This document shows, piece by piece, positions 26,374-35,280 of a DNA stretch of 64,000 nt. Every line of letters begins with the position of its first letter. The first letter of the stretch is position 1. The stretch is from positions 806,001 through 870,000 of the forward strand of contig DAIODP010000001.1 in the NCBI GenBank assembly GCA_036746695.1. The letters are read 5' to 3'. The stretch comes from UBA3006 sp036746695. Its GTDB lineage: Bacteria; Actinomycetota; Acidimicrobiia; Acidimicrobiales; Ilumatobacteraceae. The translations under genes were made by a program, and so were the position numbers. The notes below the pieces were generated by a model. That model did no database searches. It was not told the origin of the DNA and saw nothing but the letters and a program-made list of their open reading frames with translations.

Positions 26374-26742
26374 TTACACCCACCTCAATACGCCCTTGCG
26401 CCAGGCATACACCAGGCCAAGAAGTAAGACGAATACGAAGATTCCCATTTCAACAAGCCCGAACATGCCGTAACGCTCGAGTTGTGTCGCCCATGGAAAG
26501 ATGAACACTGCTTCCACGTCGAAGATAACGAAGAGCAACGCAAAGATGTAGTAACGAACCTGGCTTTGCGACCAGCCCTCACCAACCGGGTCGACACCGC
26601 TTTCGTATGTCAACAATTTTTCGCGCCCAGGTTTTGACGGGCGAATCAACGACGACACCCACAACAGCAGGCCAGCAATGAGAACGGCGGCTAGTCCGAA
26701 CCAGACAACAGTGAGAAAAGACCGCAGGAAGGTGGACATCAA
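26374..26742 (-). CDS. nuoA: NADH-quinone oxidoreductase-type subunit A (11-subunit complex)
   Basis: NuoA is a three-span membrane subunit at the junction of the arms. The 122-residue protein contains the family's loop with YESGVDPVGEGWSQSQVRYY and FALLFVIFDVEAVFIFPWA, including the conserved DVE acidic residues. It is the first gene of the 11-subunit operon, so its promoter should be in or near 26743-26822, unless transcription continues from the amidotransferase gene upstream. Confidence 0.94.
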   Translation of the reverse strand: MMSTFLRSFLTVVWFGLAAVLIAGLLLWVSSLIRPSKPGREKLLTYESGVDPVGEGWSQSQVRYYIFALLFVIFDVEAVFIFPWATQLERYGMFGLVEMGIFVFVLLLGLVYAWRKGVLRWV

Positions 26743-26783
26743 GGTAAAAAACTACTACTTGGGCCACATTCGGCGAGAAACGA

Positions 26784-26798
26784 CTGCGCCCAGCGCAG
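26784..26798 (-). terminator. Short GC hairpin between amidotransferase gene and nuoA
   Basis: A perfect 6-bp inverted repeat CTGCGC/GCGCAG with a 3-nt loop lies 24 nt after the amidotransferase stop. The following minus-strand bases (TCGTTTCTCG) are only weakly T-rich, so termination is possible but not convincing. The rest of 26743-26822 should carry the nuoA promoter; I see no clear -35/-10 pair. Confidence 0.35.
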
Positions 26799-26822
26799 CG
26801 TGACAAGTGGCTACTTTGTGAA

Positions 26823-27527
26823 CTAGTGCCGCCCGCGCTTTGCCTTCGGCATTGGCGTTGAAGCAACCTCGGCAAGGTACCAATCCACGAGCGCTTGGGC
26901 GGCTGGACCCGACCGCTCTACCTCGCTACGGGTGCGTTCAATCAGGGTGCTTGGCATTAGGTCGATCGCGGCCAGTTCAGCAGCCCCCTCGCCGCCCATC
27001 CAGCGTGAAATAATGGCCTCATTGACCTCTGGGTGAAACTGGGTGCCAAAACTGCGACCCATTTGCATGGCCTGTGGCCCAGCATCACTCAAAGCCAATA
27101 CCTGCGCGCCTGCCGGGGCCGAAAAGGTGTCGTAATGCCACTGCATCCACGTTCCCGCCAGCACCTTATATGTAGGTGTAGCAATCACGTCGTGCCACCC
27201 GATTTCGGCCTTCTTCGCCCGCTCGGCACTGCCCCCAAGCGCATGGGCCATGATCTGGGCACCAAAGCAAATGCCGAAGAGCGGAATACCCCTGCGATGG
27301 GCTTCCCGAATCAATTCCGATTCGGCAACAACATTGCGAGAAACATCGTCCCAATACACCGACCAGTTGGAACCCAAGTGCACCACCAAATCAATGCCAT
27401 CAATCGATGGCCACTCATTGGGATATTCACGCACCACCTGCGTGAACGAAAAGTCGTAGTCCTCAAATCGCTGCCCAACAAAGCCCGCATCTGCATCGCC
27501 AGCGTTAGCAATAAGTAAGGCGCGCAT
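26823..27527 (-). CDS. Class I glutamine amidotransferase (GMP synthase-like)
   Basis: This 234-residue protein is a stand-alone GATase1 domain. The nucleophile elbow is GICFGAQ with Cys87, and the catalytic His-Glu pair is in FHPEVN (His165, Glu167). Such proteins hydrolyse glutamine or act as gamma-glutamyl hydrolases; the synthetase partner, if any, is unknown. The start at 27527 (MRALLIANAGDADAG) was chosen because the open frame continues 99 codons into the divergent ilvA gene with no family likeness. It diverges from ilvA across 21 bp. Confidence 0.85.
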   Translation of the reverse strand: MRALLIANAGDADAGFVGQRFEDYDFSFTQVVREYPNEWPSIDGIDLVVHLGSNWSVYWDDVSRNVVAESELIREAHRRGIPLFGICFGAQIMAHALGGSAERAKKAEIGWHDVIATPTYKVLAGTWMQWHYDTFSAPAGAQVLALSDAGPQAMQMGRSFGTQFHPEVNEAIISRWMGGEGAAELAAIDLMPSTLIERTRSEVERSGPAAQALVDWYLAEVASTPMPKAKRGRH

Positions 27528-27548
27528 CAGCAGTACGGTAGTCGGTAC

Positions 27549-28754
27549 ATGACTGCAAGCAACCCAACGCCAGCAGATATTTCCGCCGCCCGCGAACGTG
27601 GCAGAGGTGTGGTGCTCCACACACCCGTCATACCCTCCGCGTATCTCAGCCAACGCTTCGGCGGCAAGATCGTGCTCAAAGCCGAGAACTTGCAGCGCAC
27701 TGGCGCATTCAAAATCCGCGGCGCTATGAACAAGCTTTCCCAACTGGGCAACGCCAAAGAAACTGGCGTTGTCGCAGGCAGCGCCGGCAACCATGCGCAA
27801 GGCCTCGCTCTTGCAGCAAAACACTTTGGCGCCAAGTGCGAAATATTCGTACCCAAGGGCGCATCACTTTCCAAAATCGCTGCAACCAAACACCACGGCG
27901 CAACCGTGCTCGACGGCGGAGAAAGTGTTGACACCGCCGTTGCTGCAGCACTTGCCCGCGCACATGAAACCGGCATGGCCTTCTGCCACCCCTACGACGA
28001 CCTCGATGTGATTGCCGGCCAAGGCACCCTCGGCCTCGAACTGTTGGAAGACATCAACGACCTTGAACTACTGATCGTCCCACTCGGCGGCGGCGGCCTG
28101 CTTTCCGGAACCGCACTTGCCATCAAACACCAACGACCAAACGCAAAGATCATCGGTGTTCAAGCATCCATCTGCGCACCTTTCATTCACGACACGTTCC
28201 CCCACGGCCAAATACTCACGCTCGCCGACGGCATCGCCATCAAACGACCAGGCTCCATCACCAAGCCAATTATCGACAAATGGGTTGACGACATCATCGA
28301 AGTAGACGAAGACTCAATCGCTGACGCCGTCGTCCTTTTAATGGAACACTCCAAAATGCTCGTCGAGGGCGGTGGCGCCGTCGGCCTCTCTACCCTGCTC
28401 ACCCAACAATTGGCCCCCTCCACAACTGGCACCACCTGCATCGTGCTTTCTGGCGGCAACATCGACATTGGCCTTATCCCCAACCTGGTACGCCGCAACG
28501 AAACCAACGAGGGCCGTCGCCTCACCATCTTCGTGCGCCTACCCGACCGCCCCGGCTCGCTCGCCGGCATCCTCAATGTGTGCGCCAGCAACGACGCCAA
28601 CGTCATTGAGGTACAACACGTGCGCGAGGGCATTCCTCTTCACCCCCGCGAAACCGGCATCCAACTCGTTCTCGAAGTTCGTGGCCACGACCACATAGAT
28701 CAAATTTTGCAGATAGCCAACGCCAGTGGCTTCAATGTGGAACTAGCGCACTAG
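27549..28754 (+). CDS. ilvA: Threonine ammonia-lyase (dehydratase) with ACT domain
   Basis: The PLP enzyme deaminates threonine (or serine) to 2-oxobutanoate, a first step toward isoleucine. In the 401-residue protein the Schiff-base Lys is in TGAFKIRGA (Lys55), the phosphate-binding loop is GGGGLLSG, and SAGNHAQG is the usual substrate loop. A single C-terminal ACT domain begins near residue 325 (RLTIFVRLPDRPGSLAGIL), the arrangement of the roughly 400-residue form. The short gap to the divergent amidotransferase gene suggests overlapping promoters. Confidence 0.92.
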   Translation: MTASNPTPADISAARERGRGVVLHTPVIPSAYLSQRFGGKIVLKAENLQRTGAFKIRGAMNKLSQLGNAKETGVVAGSAGNHAQGLALAAKHFGAKCEIFVPKGASLSKIAATKHHGATVLDGGESVDTAVAAALARAHETGMAFCHPYDDLDVIAGQGTLGLELLEDINDLELLIVPLGGGGLLSGTALAIKHQRPNAKIIGVQASICAPFIHDTFPHGQILTLADGIAIKRPGSITKPIIDKWVDDIIEVDEDSIADAVVLLMEHSKMLVEGGGAVGLSTLLTQQLAPSTTGTTCIVLSGGNIDIGLIPNLVRRNETNEGRRLTIFVRLPDRPGSLAGILNVCASNDANVIEVQHVREGIPLHPRETGIQLVLEVRGHDHIDQILQIANASGFNVELAH

Positions 28755-28784
28755 TAATACCGTGCCACAACCTAAGATTCCACA

Positions 28785-31100
28785 ATGGAAAGCACCCAAG
28801 AGATTGAAACCAAATCGGCTTTCCTCACCACTCTCCATCTAGCGCTACTCTCCTTCTTAATTGCGCTCCCTGTCTTTTCAGGTTTTGATCTCGCAAGTTC
28901 AACCAGATTTGGAATATTTCTCACCATCAATATTCTTTGTGGCCAATACGTGTGGTCCAAATTACTCATCAACCACAACCCATCAATATTCGAATCTCTA
29001 GCGGCTGGGCTTGCACTCGGTACAAGTATCCCGGCAGTCATTAACATCGGTATTCGCCTAATCGGTCTTTTCGGCTTCTCAACTGGCTACATTTTCCCAA
29101 TTGCGTGCATCTTCGGATGGCTAGTTTTTGATCGAAAACTTCCACAACTCTCCGCTTCCACCAACAAACGAGACGATCAAGATTTTCGAATACTTCTCGC
29201 CACCCCTCTCCTAGCAATCGTCGCATGGAATCCACACGCATGGCCATTCTGCGCTTCATACATCATTGGCTCATTTGTGCTTTGGAAGTACGAAAAACGA
29301 GCTTCCTGCTTCCGTTGCATCGCTCACGGCGGAACGAAAACAACGCTCCTAATTCTATTTACAGTAACCATCAGTCGTTTTTACTCGGAGTTATTTTTAG
29401 ACCAGCCAATCTGGCGGCAATTTCTAGGAACTGACGCGGCTTGGGACGAAGGTGCAGCTTGGTCTTTGGCTGAATTCGGCCCAAACAAGAATCTCATGTT
29501 CAGTGGACAAGTGATTAGGGGCCATTTTCTAACGCAATCTTGGGCTGGAGATTTGGCAAGTTCAGTGTTCGCACCACAATTTCTCTCCACAGGAATACCA
29601 AGCTTTGCAATCGGAATAGCAGGCGTATCTTTGGCTATCTACACAATCACGAGCACACTTCACATTGGACGGTTGGTTTCAGTTGTAGCAGCAATCGTTC
29701 TTGTAACTCAGGCCTCTCTTCCTGAAGAATTGATGCTCGTTGCGGCTCCAAGATATGCAAATTCAATGGCACTTTTTTATCTCGCATTCTTTTGGTACGT
29801 CTACTTCACGGTACATAACTTTAAATATCAACAAAGATATGCTTTGCTTGTTTTTTTGATCGTCATAATTACACTTTCAAAACTACATTTTGGAGCCATC
29901 ACAGTTTGCAGCATGGTCATATTTGAGTTTGCGAAGTTTGTCAAGGAGAAAAAGCGAGAGCACCTCGTCCTTATTGCATCAACATTGCTAGTTTTTATTT
30001 CCACGTTTCAATTATTCATAAACGGAATTTCAAACACGCAACCCGCCGACTATTCGATTGATCTCATGTACGGAATTTTTCTTATGTCACTTTTGGTCAC
30101 GAGACTACCATTTTTAAATTTCCTATTTTCGCGCAAGTTAAATCAGAAGACTCTGATTGTCTTATTCTTGATCAATACCTCTGTAATGATGATTGTTACA
30201 TTTTTTACTAAAGGACAAAATAGTTCTATCTACTTATTTCAACCAGTGCTGTTGTTTGCAGCAATATTTCTAGCTATCTATATTTCATCTTCGACAATTA
30301 AAGATATTTTGACATTACCTTCTCTTGTGCATATTTCTCTAGGTATTGCTGTAGGGCTAATAACCAATTTTATTTATTTATACTTGCATTATCGAATTTC
30401 CGAAGATATCCACAGCATTTATTTGGTTTGGATATTTCAAAAATATCCATATCTCATCCAAATTGGTAGTGTTATATTTTTGGTCGGTTTGATCTATCTA
30501 TTATCGCTAGTTTCTTCGAAATTCAGGCAGAATAAAAATGGGTTTGCGCCTCTTTTGCTGTTAGCACCACTGCTAATTTTAGGAATGAACTTTGGCAATT
30601 GGCTAGCGCATCCATTCAAGTCTTCTATTGCCAAGATTTGGTATGACATTAGTTTCAGCTCAGAAGAAGTGTTCAATGAAGACCAATTCTTGATTGGCAA
30701 ATGGATTTCTGAAAATACCAATCATGAGTCTTTAATCGCTAGTAACTATTTCTGTGAGGAGAGTGAAAATAATCAACCAATTTTTTCGTCTCAAAATGAT
30801 TGTGCAAGCCGCAATACTTTTGGTTGGATTTCAACTTTAGGTCAAAGACAAGTTCTCATTGAAATGCCGGAGTGGGTAACTAGCGGGCCATATGCACAAC
30901 GAGATGAACTCATTAATCTATTTTTAGACAAAGCGAACTCCTTTAGCGGAGAAAATTTTAATGAAACTTTGCAAGATCTAATTTCGCTTGGTGTCACTCA
31001 TTTTATTTGGGACATCAGAAAAGCGGGCCCGATTGATAACGGCATTAACTCTAAAATTATTTATCGAAATTCTTCTTACGTACTATTTCATTTAGTATAA
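28785..31100 (+). CDS. Large multi-pass membrane protein, predicted GT-C-like (paralogue 1)
   Basis: I do not recognise a named family. The 771-residue protein has well over ten hydrophobic spans and a C-terminal soluble domain of about 150 residues. A loop near residues 205-230 holds DQPIWRQFLGTDAAWDEGAAW, with acidic residues placed as in the first extracytoplasmic loop of GT-C glycosyltransferases. The C-terminus has KWISENTNHESLIASNYFC and LGVTHFIWD, both recurring in the proteins at 31105 and 39091. The first third has ordinary GC content, after which the gene becomes strongly AT-rich. Lipid-linked sugar transfer is a guess from fold-like features and context. Confidence 0.6.
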   Translation: MESTQEIETKSAFLTTLHLALLSFLIALPVFSGFDLASSTRFGIFLTINILCGQYVWSKLLINHNPSIFESLAAGLALGTSIPAVINIGIRLIGLFGFSTGYIFPIACIFGWLVFDRKLPQLSASTNKRDDQDFRILLATPLLAIVAWNPHAWPFCASYIIGSFVLWKYEKRASCFRCIAHGGTKTTLLILFTVTISRFYSELFLDQPIWRQFLGTDAAWDEGAAWSLAEFGPNKNLMFSGQVIRGHFLTQSWAGDLASSVFAPQFLSTGIPSFAIGIAGVSLAIYTITSTLHIGRLVSVVAAIVLVTQASLPEELMLVAAPRYANSMALFYLAFFWYVYFTVHNFKYQQRYALLVFLIVIITLSKLHFGAITVCSMVIFEFAKFVKEKKREHLVLIASTLLVFISTFQLFINGISNTQPADYSIDLMYGIFLMSLLVTRLPFLNFLFSRKLNQKTLIVLFLINTSVMMIVTFFTKGQNSSIYLFQPVLLFAAIFLAIYISSSTIKDILTLPSLVHISLGIAVGLITNFIYLYLHYRISEDIHSIYLVWIFQKYPYLIQIGSVIFLVGLIYLLSLVSSKFRQNKNGFAPLLLLAPLLILGMNFGNWLAHPFKSSIAKIWYDISFSSEEVFNEDQFLIGKWISENTNHESLIASNYFCEESENNQPIFSSQNDCASRNTFGWISTLGQRQVLIEMPEWVTSGPYAQRDELINLFLDKANSFSGENFNETLQDLISLGVTHFIWDIRKAGPIDNGINSKIIYRNSSYVLFHLV

Positions 31101-31104
31101 CTCC

Positions 31105-33429
31105 ATGATATTCCCTTCTAGCGCTCCACTGTCGGTGAGACACGAATCCAAATTGTCCTGGATTCATTTTGGTGTTTTTTCCATATTCATTTTTTCAATA
31201 TGTCTTACAATTGGCTTCTCATCTTTGGATTCACTCAAATTCTCTTTCGTTTTTGTTTTAAATGTATTTTCAGGTTTTGTTTTGTTCACAATGACCTACA
31301 AACGTAAGTCCATAGCCTTAATTGAGCTGATAGGCATCAGTATTGGATTTGGCACCATGGCGCCTGCATTGATTAATTTTTCGATCCGATGGACCGGTTT
31401 CTCAAATTGGACTACAGCACCAATATTTCCTTTAGTGATGATCACCTATGCTCTTTTTAAACGCAATCGATCGTTGTTGCATAATTTTCACATTACAGGA
31501 GCAAGCTATTTTGATTTCACGCTCGTACTTTCCATGGCCATTATCGGACTTGCAGCATGGGCTCAGGATTTGCTTCTGTTCTTGATGGTCTTATCTTTAT
31601 TGTTACCAGCTATTTGGTTTTTGGAGAGTATGAATGCTCTGTTTAGTCGCTTTCACTTGGCAAAGATTATTGCACTCACGGTCTTTCCAATCGGATTGAT
31701 ATTCACCAGAATATTTGTAAATATTCTTGACCATAAACCGATTTGGCGAAGTCTCGTTGGCGTAGATGTCGCATTTGATGAGGCCACGGCTTTTGGAGTT
31801 TCAAAGTTTGGAATTTTTGATAATGCTCTTTTGGCTAACCAGAGAACTTATGGGCATACATTGACACACGCTTGGGCAGGCGACATGGCGTCACTCACAA
31901 ATTCTCCTAGATTTATGGTTACTGCGAGTATTGGGTTTGTTGTTGCTGTTGTCGGTATTTCTGCACTTGTTTACAGTGTCTCATTGCGCTTGTTTCAATC
32001 TCGACGCGCTGCTCGAATATCGCTAGTTCTTCTCTTCGTTCAAGGTTCAATGCCTGAAGAGTACGTCTTGCTGAATACACTTCGAATGGCACATGCAGTA
32101 AGCATCATGTGGCTTTTGTTGTTTTGTTATTTTTTGATTCGAGTATTTGACGATGACATAAAATATCCGTATGTGGTATTAGGTTTGGGTGCTTTTGCCG
32201 TAACGATGTCTAAAGTTCATTGGGGTTTAATCGTTGTAGTTATTTTAGCAGCCACTGTCGTTTGGCAAATTCTTGCCAAACGTACATTTGAATTTTTGCC
32301 TCATTTTATGCTGACAACTATAGTCTTCTATTCCACTTATAAATTTGCATTCTCAGAGGGATACGGATTTCCATTTAATTTTGGTGTTTCCCGCAACTTT
32401 TTTTATGAACTTATCGGAATAGTTTTACTTCGTTTTTTTATCGGCGTTGGAGTTTTTACGGCCAAAGAAAATAATCTCGTTCGAGGTCTCGCGGGTAGTT
32501 CCATAGCATTTGCTGTAGTAATTCATCTGGTACTTGCTGGAGAGTATGCGAGTGACTATTGGATTTCCTTTGCGTTTATTTGGATTTCTATTTTTACCGG
32601 TGCGTATGCGGATAAAGCGCTGAGTTTGTTGGCGCCATACGGCTTTGTTCGATTTGTAATTTATTTAGGTTCTTTATTCGCTGGCGCTTGGTTCACCTAC
32701 TATTTTTTCAGAGAAAACTATTATTTGATTTTGATTAATGCTCGTTCATGGAAATCTTGGTTTGTGGTGTCAAACCCTGAGCTGATTTCATTGACGATTG
32801 TCTTTTTGATTACAGCATTAAGTTGCTTATCAGTTCGTATTTTTACTGGGCGCTTGAAATTAATGCAGTTAGGCGCCATTTTTGTTTTAGTCGCAATCTT
32901 TTTTAATGCTGGGGTTTGGTTTACCCAAAGTCAAAAGGTGAATATTCTTGAGCACTATTACGATATTGAATTGACATCTGATTTTATATTGAGTGATGCC
33001 CAGATTGAAATGGGTGAATGGATAGACAATAACACTGATGCTCACGCAATTCTTGCGACAAATTTTCTTTGTGACATTCAGATTGATAATGGAGAACCAT
33101 TTCCCCAAACTAGGGAAGATGATTGCCTTAATCGAAACACATTAGCGTGGCTTGCCTCCATCGCTCATCGCAGAGTTCTTATTGAGTCACCCGTTTACTC
33201 AGGGTCGTTTATTGGTTCAGCTCAACAGATCTCTGATTACAACACCTCTCTCGGATACGGTAGAGACCGGAATGACCAAAGTTTGGAATATTTAAAGAAT
33301 AGAGATGTTGACTATTTTGTCTTTGATAAAGCAAATTCAAGATCACATAAACTTCTAATTTTTAGGGATTCACTTTTTGAAAACATTGATTACGCAATCG
33401 TTCCAATTTCATCGATAAAAGTCTTGTAA
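31105..33429 (+). CDS. Large multi-pass membrane protein, predicted GT-C-like (paralogue 2)
   Basis: The 774-residue protein is a tandem paralogue of the preceding gene, 4 bp apart. Shared landmarks are DHKPIWRSLVGVDVAFDEATA near residue 215, HTLTHAWAGDMASL, and in the C-terminal domain GEWIDNNTDAHAILATNFLC and NRDVDYFVFDK. It has many hydrophobic spans. Codon use is AT-rich through the whole gene, unlike the flanking nuo and ilvA genes. Its 3' end overlaps the convergent acetyltransferase/ketoisomerase gene by 40 bp. Function unknown; envelope glycan assembly is suggested by neighbours only. Confidence 0.6.
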   Translation: MIFPSSAPLSVRHESKLSWIHFGVFSIFIFSICLTIGFSSLDSLKFSFVFVLNVFSGFVLFTMTYKRKSIALIELIGISIGFGTMAPALINFSIRWTGFSNWTTAPIFPLVMITYALFKRNRSLLHNFHITGASYFDFTLVLSMAIIGLAAWAQDLLLFLMVLSLLLPAIWFLESMNALFSRFHLAKIIALTVFPIGLIFTRIFVNILDHKPIWRSLVGVDVAFDEATAFGVSKFGIFDNALLANQRTYGHTLTHAWAGDMASLTNSPRFMVTASIGFVVAVVGISALVYSVSLRLFQSRRAARISLVLLFVQGSMPEEYVLLNTLRMAHAVSIMWLLLFCYFLIRVFDDDIKYPYVVLGLGAFAVTMSKVHWGLIVVVILAATVVWQILAKRTFEFLPHFMLTTIVFYSTYKFAFSEGYGFPFNFGVSRNFFYELIGIVLLRFFIGVGVFTAKENNLVRGLAGSSIAFAVVIHLVLAGEYASDYWISFAFIWISIFTGAYADKALSLLAPYGFVRFVIYLGSLFAGAWFTYYFFRENYYLILINARSWKSWFVVSNPELISLTIVFLITALSCLSVRIFTGRLKLMQLGAIFVLVAIFFNAGVWFTQSQKVNILEHYYDIELTSDFILSDAQIEMGEWIDNNTDAHAILATNFLCDIQIDNGEPFPQTREDDCLNRNTLAWLASIAHRRVLIESPVYSGSFIGSAQQISDYNTSLGYGRDRNDQSLEYLKNRDVDYFVFDKANSRSHKLLIFRDSLFENIDYAIVPISSIKVL

Positions 33430-34334
33430 TCGCGTATATAATCCGCATCGTCATACTCGTGAGAAGCAAGCACGAGCAGCACTGCATCGCTTGAGAATTG
33501 GTATTGGCTACCCCAAGTAAGTGGGGGAATATACAAACCTCTATCTGGGCTGTCGAGAACCACCGAACCACGATTTTTGCCGTCATCAACCGACACCGTT
33601 ACCGAGCCCGACGCAGCAACGAGAAATTGGTGGCACTGGTGATGCGCATGTTCCCCGCGCACACTCTTATTGGGCACGCCGTGCACCAAAAATAAACGTT
33701 TGGGTATAAACGGGCATTGCGAGGCAAACTCCATTGCGGCAAGGCTTCCGCGCATATCGACTGCTTGCGTGAGCGGATGCAACACTGCCTTCCCCGCAAC
33801 CACCTGGGGCGAGGCCAGCACCTTACTTGCGTTCTCAACAACATTAGCTTGCTGATTTTCGCCTACGTAACCGCTAATTCGTGCAGGGTTTCCAACGACA
33901 ACCGCATATGGCGGAACATCGTGCGTAACGACCGCGCCTGCTCCAACCATTGCACCACGACCGATGCTGACACCGGGAAGAATTGTTGCGTTTGCGCCAA
34001 TAGATGCGCCTTCGTGAACAATCGTTTCAAGAAACTTTTCAAGTCGCCGTTTTGACCGTGGATTCTTGTCATTAGTAAAGGTTGCGTTTGGCCCAATAAA
34101 TACGTTGTCGCCAACACGGATGCCGTCCCACAACTGCACTCCCGACTTGATCGTCACACGATTACCCACGACAACATCATTTTCTATGAACACGTGATCG
34201 CAAATGTTGCAGTCCTCACCCACTACCGCACCAGGCAAGACATGTGCAAAAGCCCACACATTGGTGCCTTTGCCTATTTTTTTCGATTCGCAGATTGCCG
34301 CGTCATGAATCATCATGAAAACGCTACTCGTCAT
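33390..34334 (-). CDS. Bifunctional sugar N-acetyltransferase / dTDP-hexulose 3,4-ketoisomerase (WxcM/FdtD-like)
   Basis: The 314-residue protein is two enzymes in one chain. Residues 1-165 form a left-handed beta-helix acyltransferase with hexapeptide repeats (IGKGTNVWAFAHVLPGAVVG, then VHEGASIGANATILPGVSIG), like WbpD. Residues 185-314 form a cupin of the FdtA/QdtA type (GEHAHHQCHQFLVAASGSV, DSPDRGLYIPPLTW). The same fusion is known in WxcM and Shewanella FdtD, which serve dTDP-Fuc3NAc or Qui3NAc synthesis. With the aminotransferase at 35277 it would supply isomerisation, amination and acetylation steps. The start at 34334 overlaps the upstream gene by 11 nt; ATG 34316 (MMIHDAAI) is an alternative. 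Confidence 0.85.
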   Translation of the reverse strand: MTSSVFMMIHDAAICESKKIGKGTNVWAFAHVLPGAVVGEDCNICDHVFIENDVVVGNRVTIKSGVQLWDGIRVGDNVFIGPNATFTNDKNPRSKRRLEKFLETIVHEGASIGANATILPGVSIGRGAMVGAGAVVTHDVPPYAVVVGNPARISGYVGENQQANVVENASKVLASPQVVAGKAVLHPLTQAVDMRGSLAAMEFASQCPFIPKRLFLVHGVPNKSVRGEHAHHQCHQFLVAASGSVTVSVDDGKNRGSVVLDSPDRGLYIPPLTWGSQYQFSSDAVLLVLASHEYDDADYIRDYKTFIDEIGTIA

Positions 34335-35280
34335 TCTTTAAAGACGGCATCTCCCACGTTTTCCAGGTGATGGAATCTGGGCGTTTGCGAACGTTGTCGG
34401 CTATGCGCCACAAGTATGTGCCAAGCACACCTAGGCCGGCCATGAGATACGAGGCGACAAACAGCAGCCCGATGGCCGTGATTTCGCGCTGGGACTGATG
34501 ATCTGATGTAAAAAGGTATTGATATGCACCAATCAGTGCGAATACCAATGACACCAAGGCGCCGATCGCTCCGCTCCACAAGAAGACAACGAGTGGAAAC
34601 TCGCTGAAGGCCGTGATGCTGTCCTTGGCGTAGTTGATCCTCTTCTGCAGCGACCACGAGCTTTTGCCAACCTTGCGCTCGACCCGATGGTACGGCACCT
34701 CCCGACGGCGAAAGCCCATCCAATAAATAAGACCGATGAGCGATGTACTGGACTCTTCGAATGTATTTAGCGTTTCTCGTGCACTGCGGCTGAGTGCGAA
34801 GATATCAACACCGCCCCGAGGCAGTTCGAGAGAACTCACTCGATTAAAAATCTTCCAAAACACTGCGCTTAGCGCGCGGGACATTACGCCGTCTTTTCGC
34901 GATTGACGAACGCCTACCGCAACATCGGCCTCATCGAGTTGCACAATGCCCAGCATGTCGGTAATCAGTGATGTTGGCTCTTGTAAGTCGGCTGCCATCA
35001 CCACCGTGGCTTCACCGCGTGCTTCGCGCAGGCCTGCACGGATTGCCGAAAATGCCCCGAAATTGCGGGACAGCAGCAACACTTTGGCGTCAAAGTCAGC
35101 CATTGGCAATTGTGAGCGTAGAGCCTCTAACGACTTATCAGGAGAACCATCCACCACAAACACAGCTTCCACAGTTCCCGTGACTGCGCGTGAGATTTCT
35201 CCAATGCGGTTCAGCAGATGGTCGATTGCTCCCTCATTTTTGTACACCGGCACAACAATGGATACCGCGTAAGCGCTCAT
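34324..35280 (-). CDS. GT2 family glycosyltransferase with C-terminal membrane spans (first)
   Basis: The 318-residue protein has a GT2 domain starting SAYAVSIVVPVYKNEG, VEAVFVVDGSPD as the nucleotide-binding acidic region, and VVMAADLQEP as the DxQ metal motif. Two hydrophobic spans follow at about residues 235-300, as in the ArnC/DPM1 type that loads a sugar onto a polyprenyl phosphate. The ATG at 35280 gives an ATGA overlap with the aminotransferase gene. It probably transfers the sugar made by the enzymes around it to a lipid carrier; the sugar is inferred. Confidence 0.83.
   Translation of the reverse strand: MSAYAVSIVVPVYKNEGAIDHLLNRIGEISRAVTGTVEAVFVVDGSPDKSLEALRSQLPMADFDAKVLLLSRNFGAFSAIRAGLREARGEATVVMAADLQEPTSLITDMLGIVQLDEADVAVGVRQSRKDGVMSRALSAVFWKIFNRVSSLELPRGGVDIFALSRSARETLNTFEESSTSLIGLIYWMGFRRREVPYHRVERKVGKSSWSLQKRINYAKDSITAFSEFPLVVFLWSGAIGALVSLVFALIGAYQYLFTSDHQSQREITAIGLLFVASYLMAGLGVLGTYLWRIADNVRKRPDSITWKTWEMPSLKNDE

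Noticed and set aside
16196..26742. The first nuo cluster as a decayed copy of a 14-gene operon
   Set aside because: All 11 genes are intact with full motifs, there is no remnant of nuoE, F or G, and nuoD and nuoH overlap by one base.
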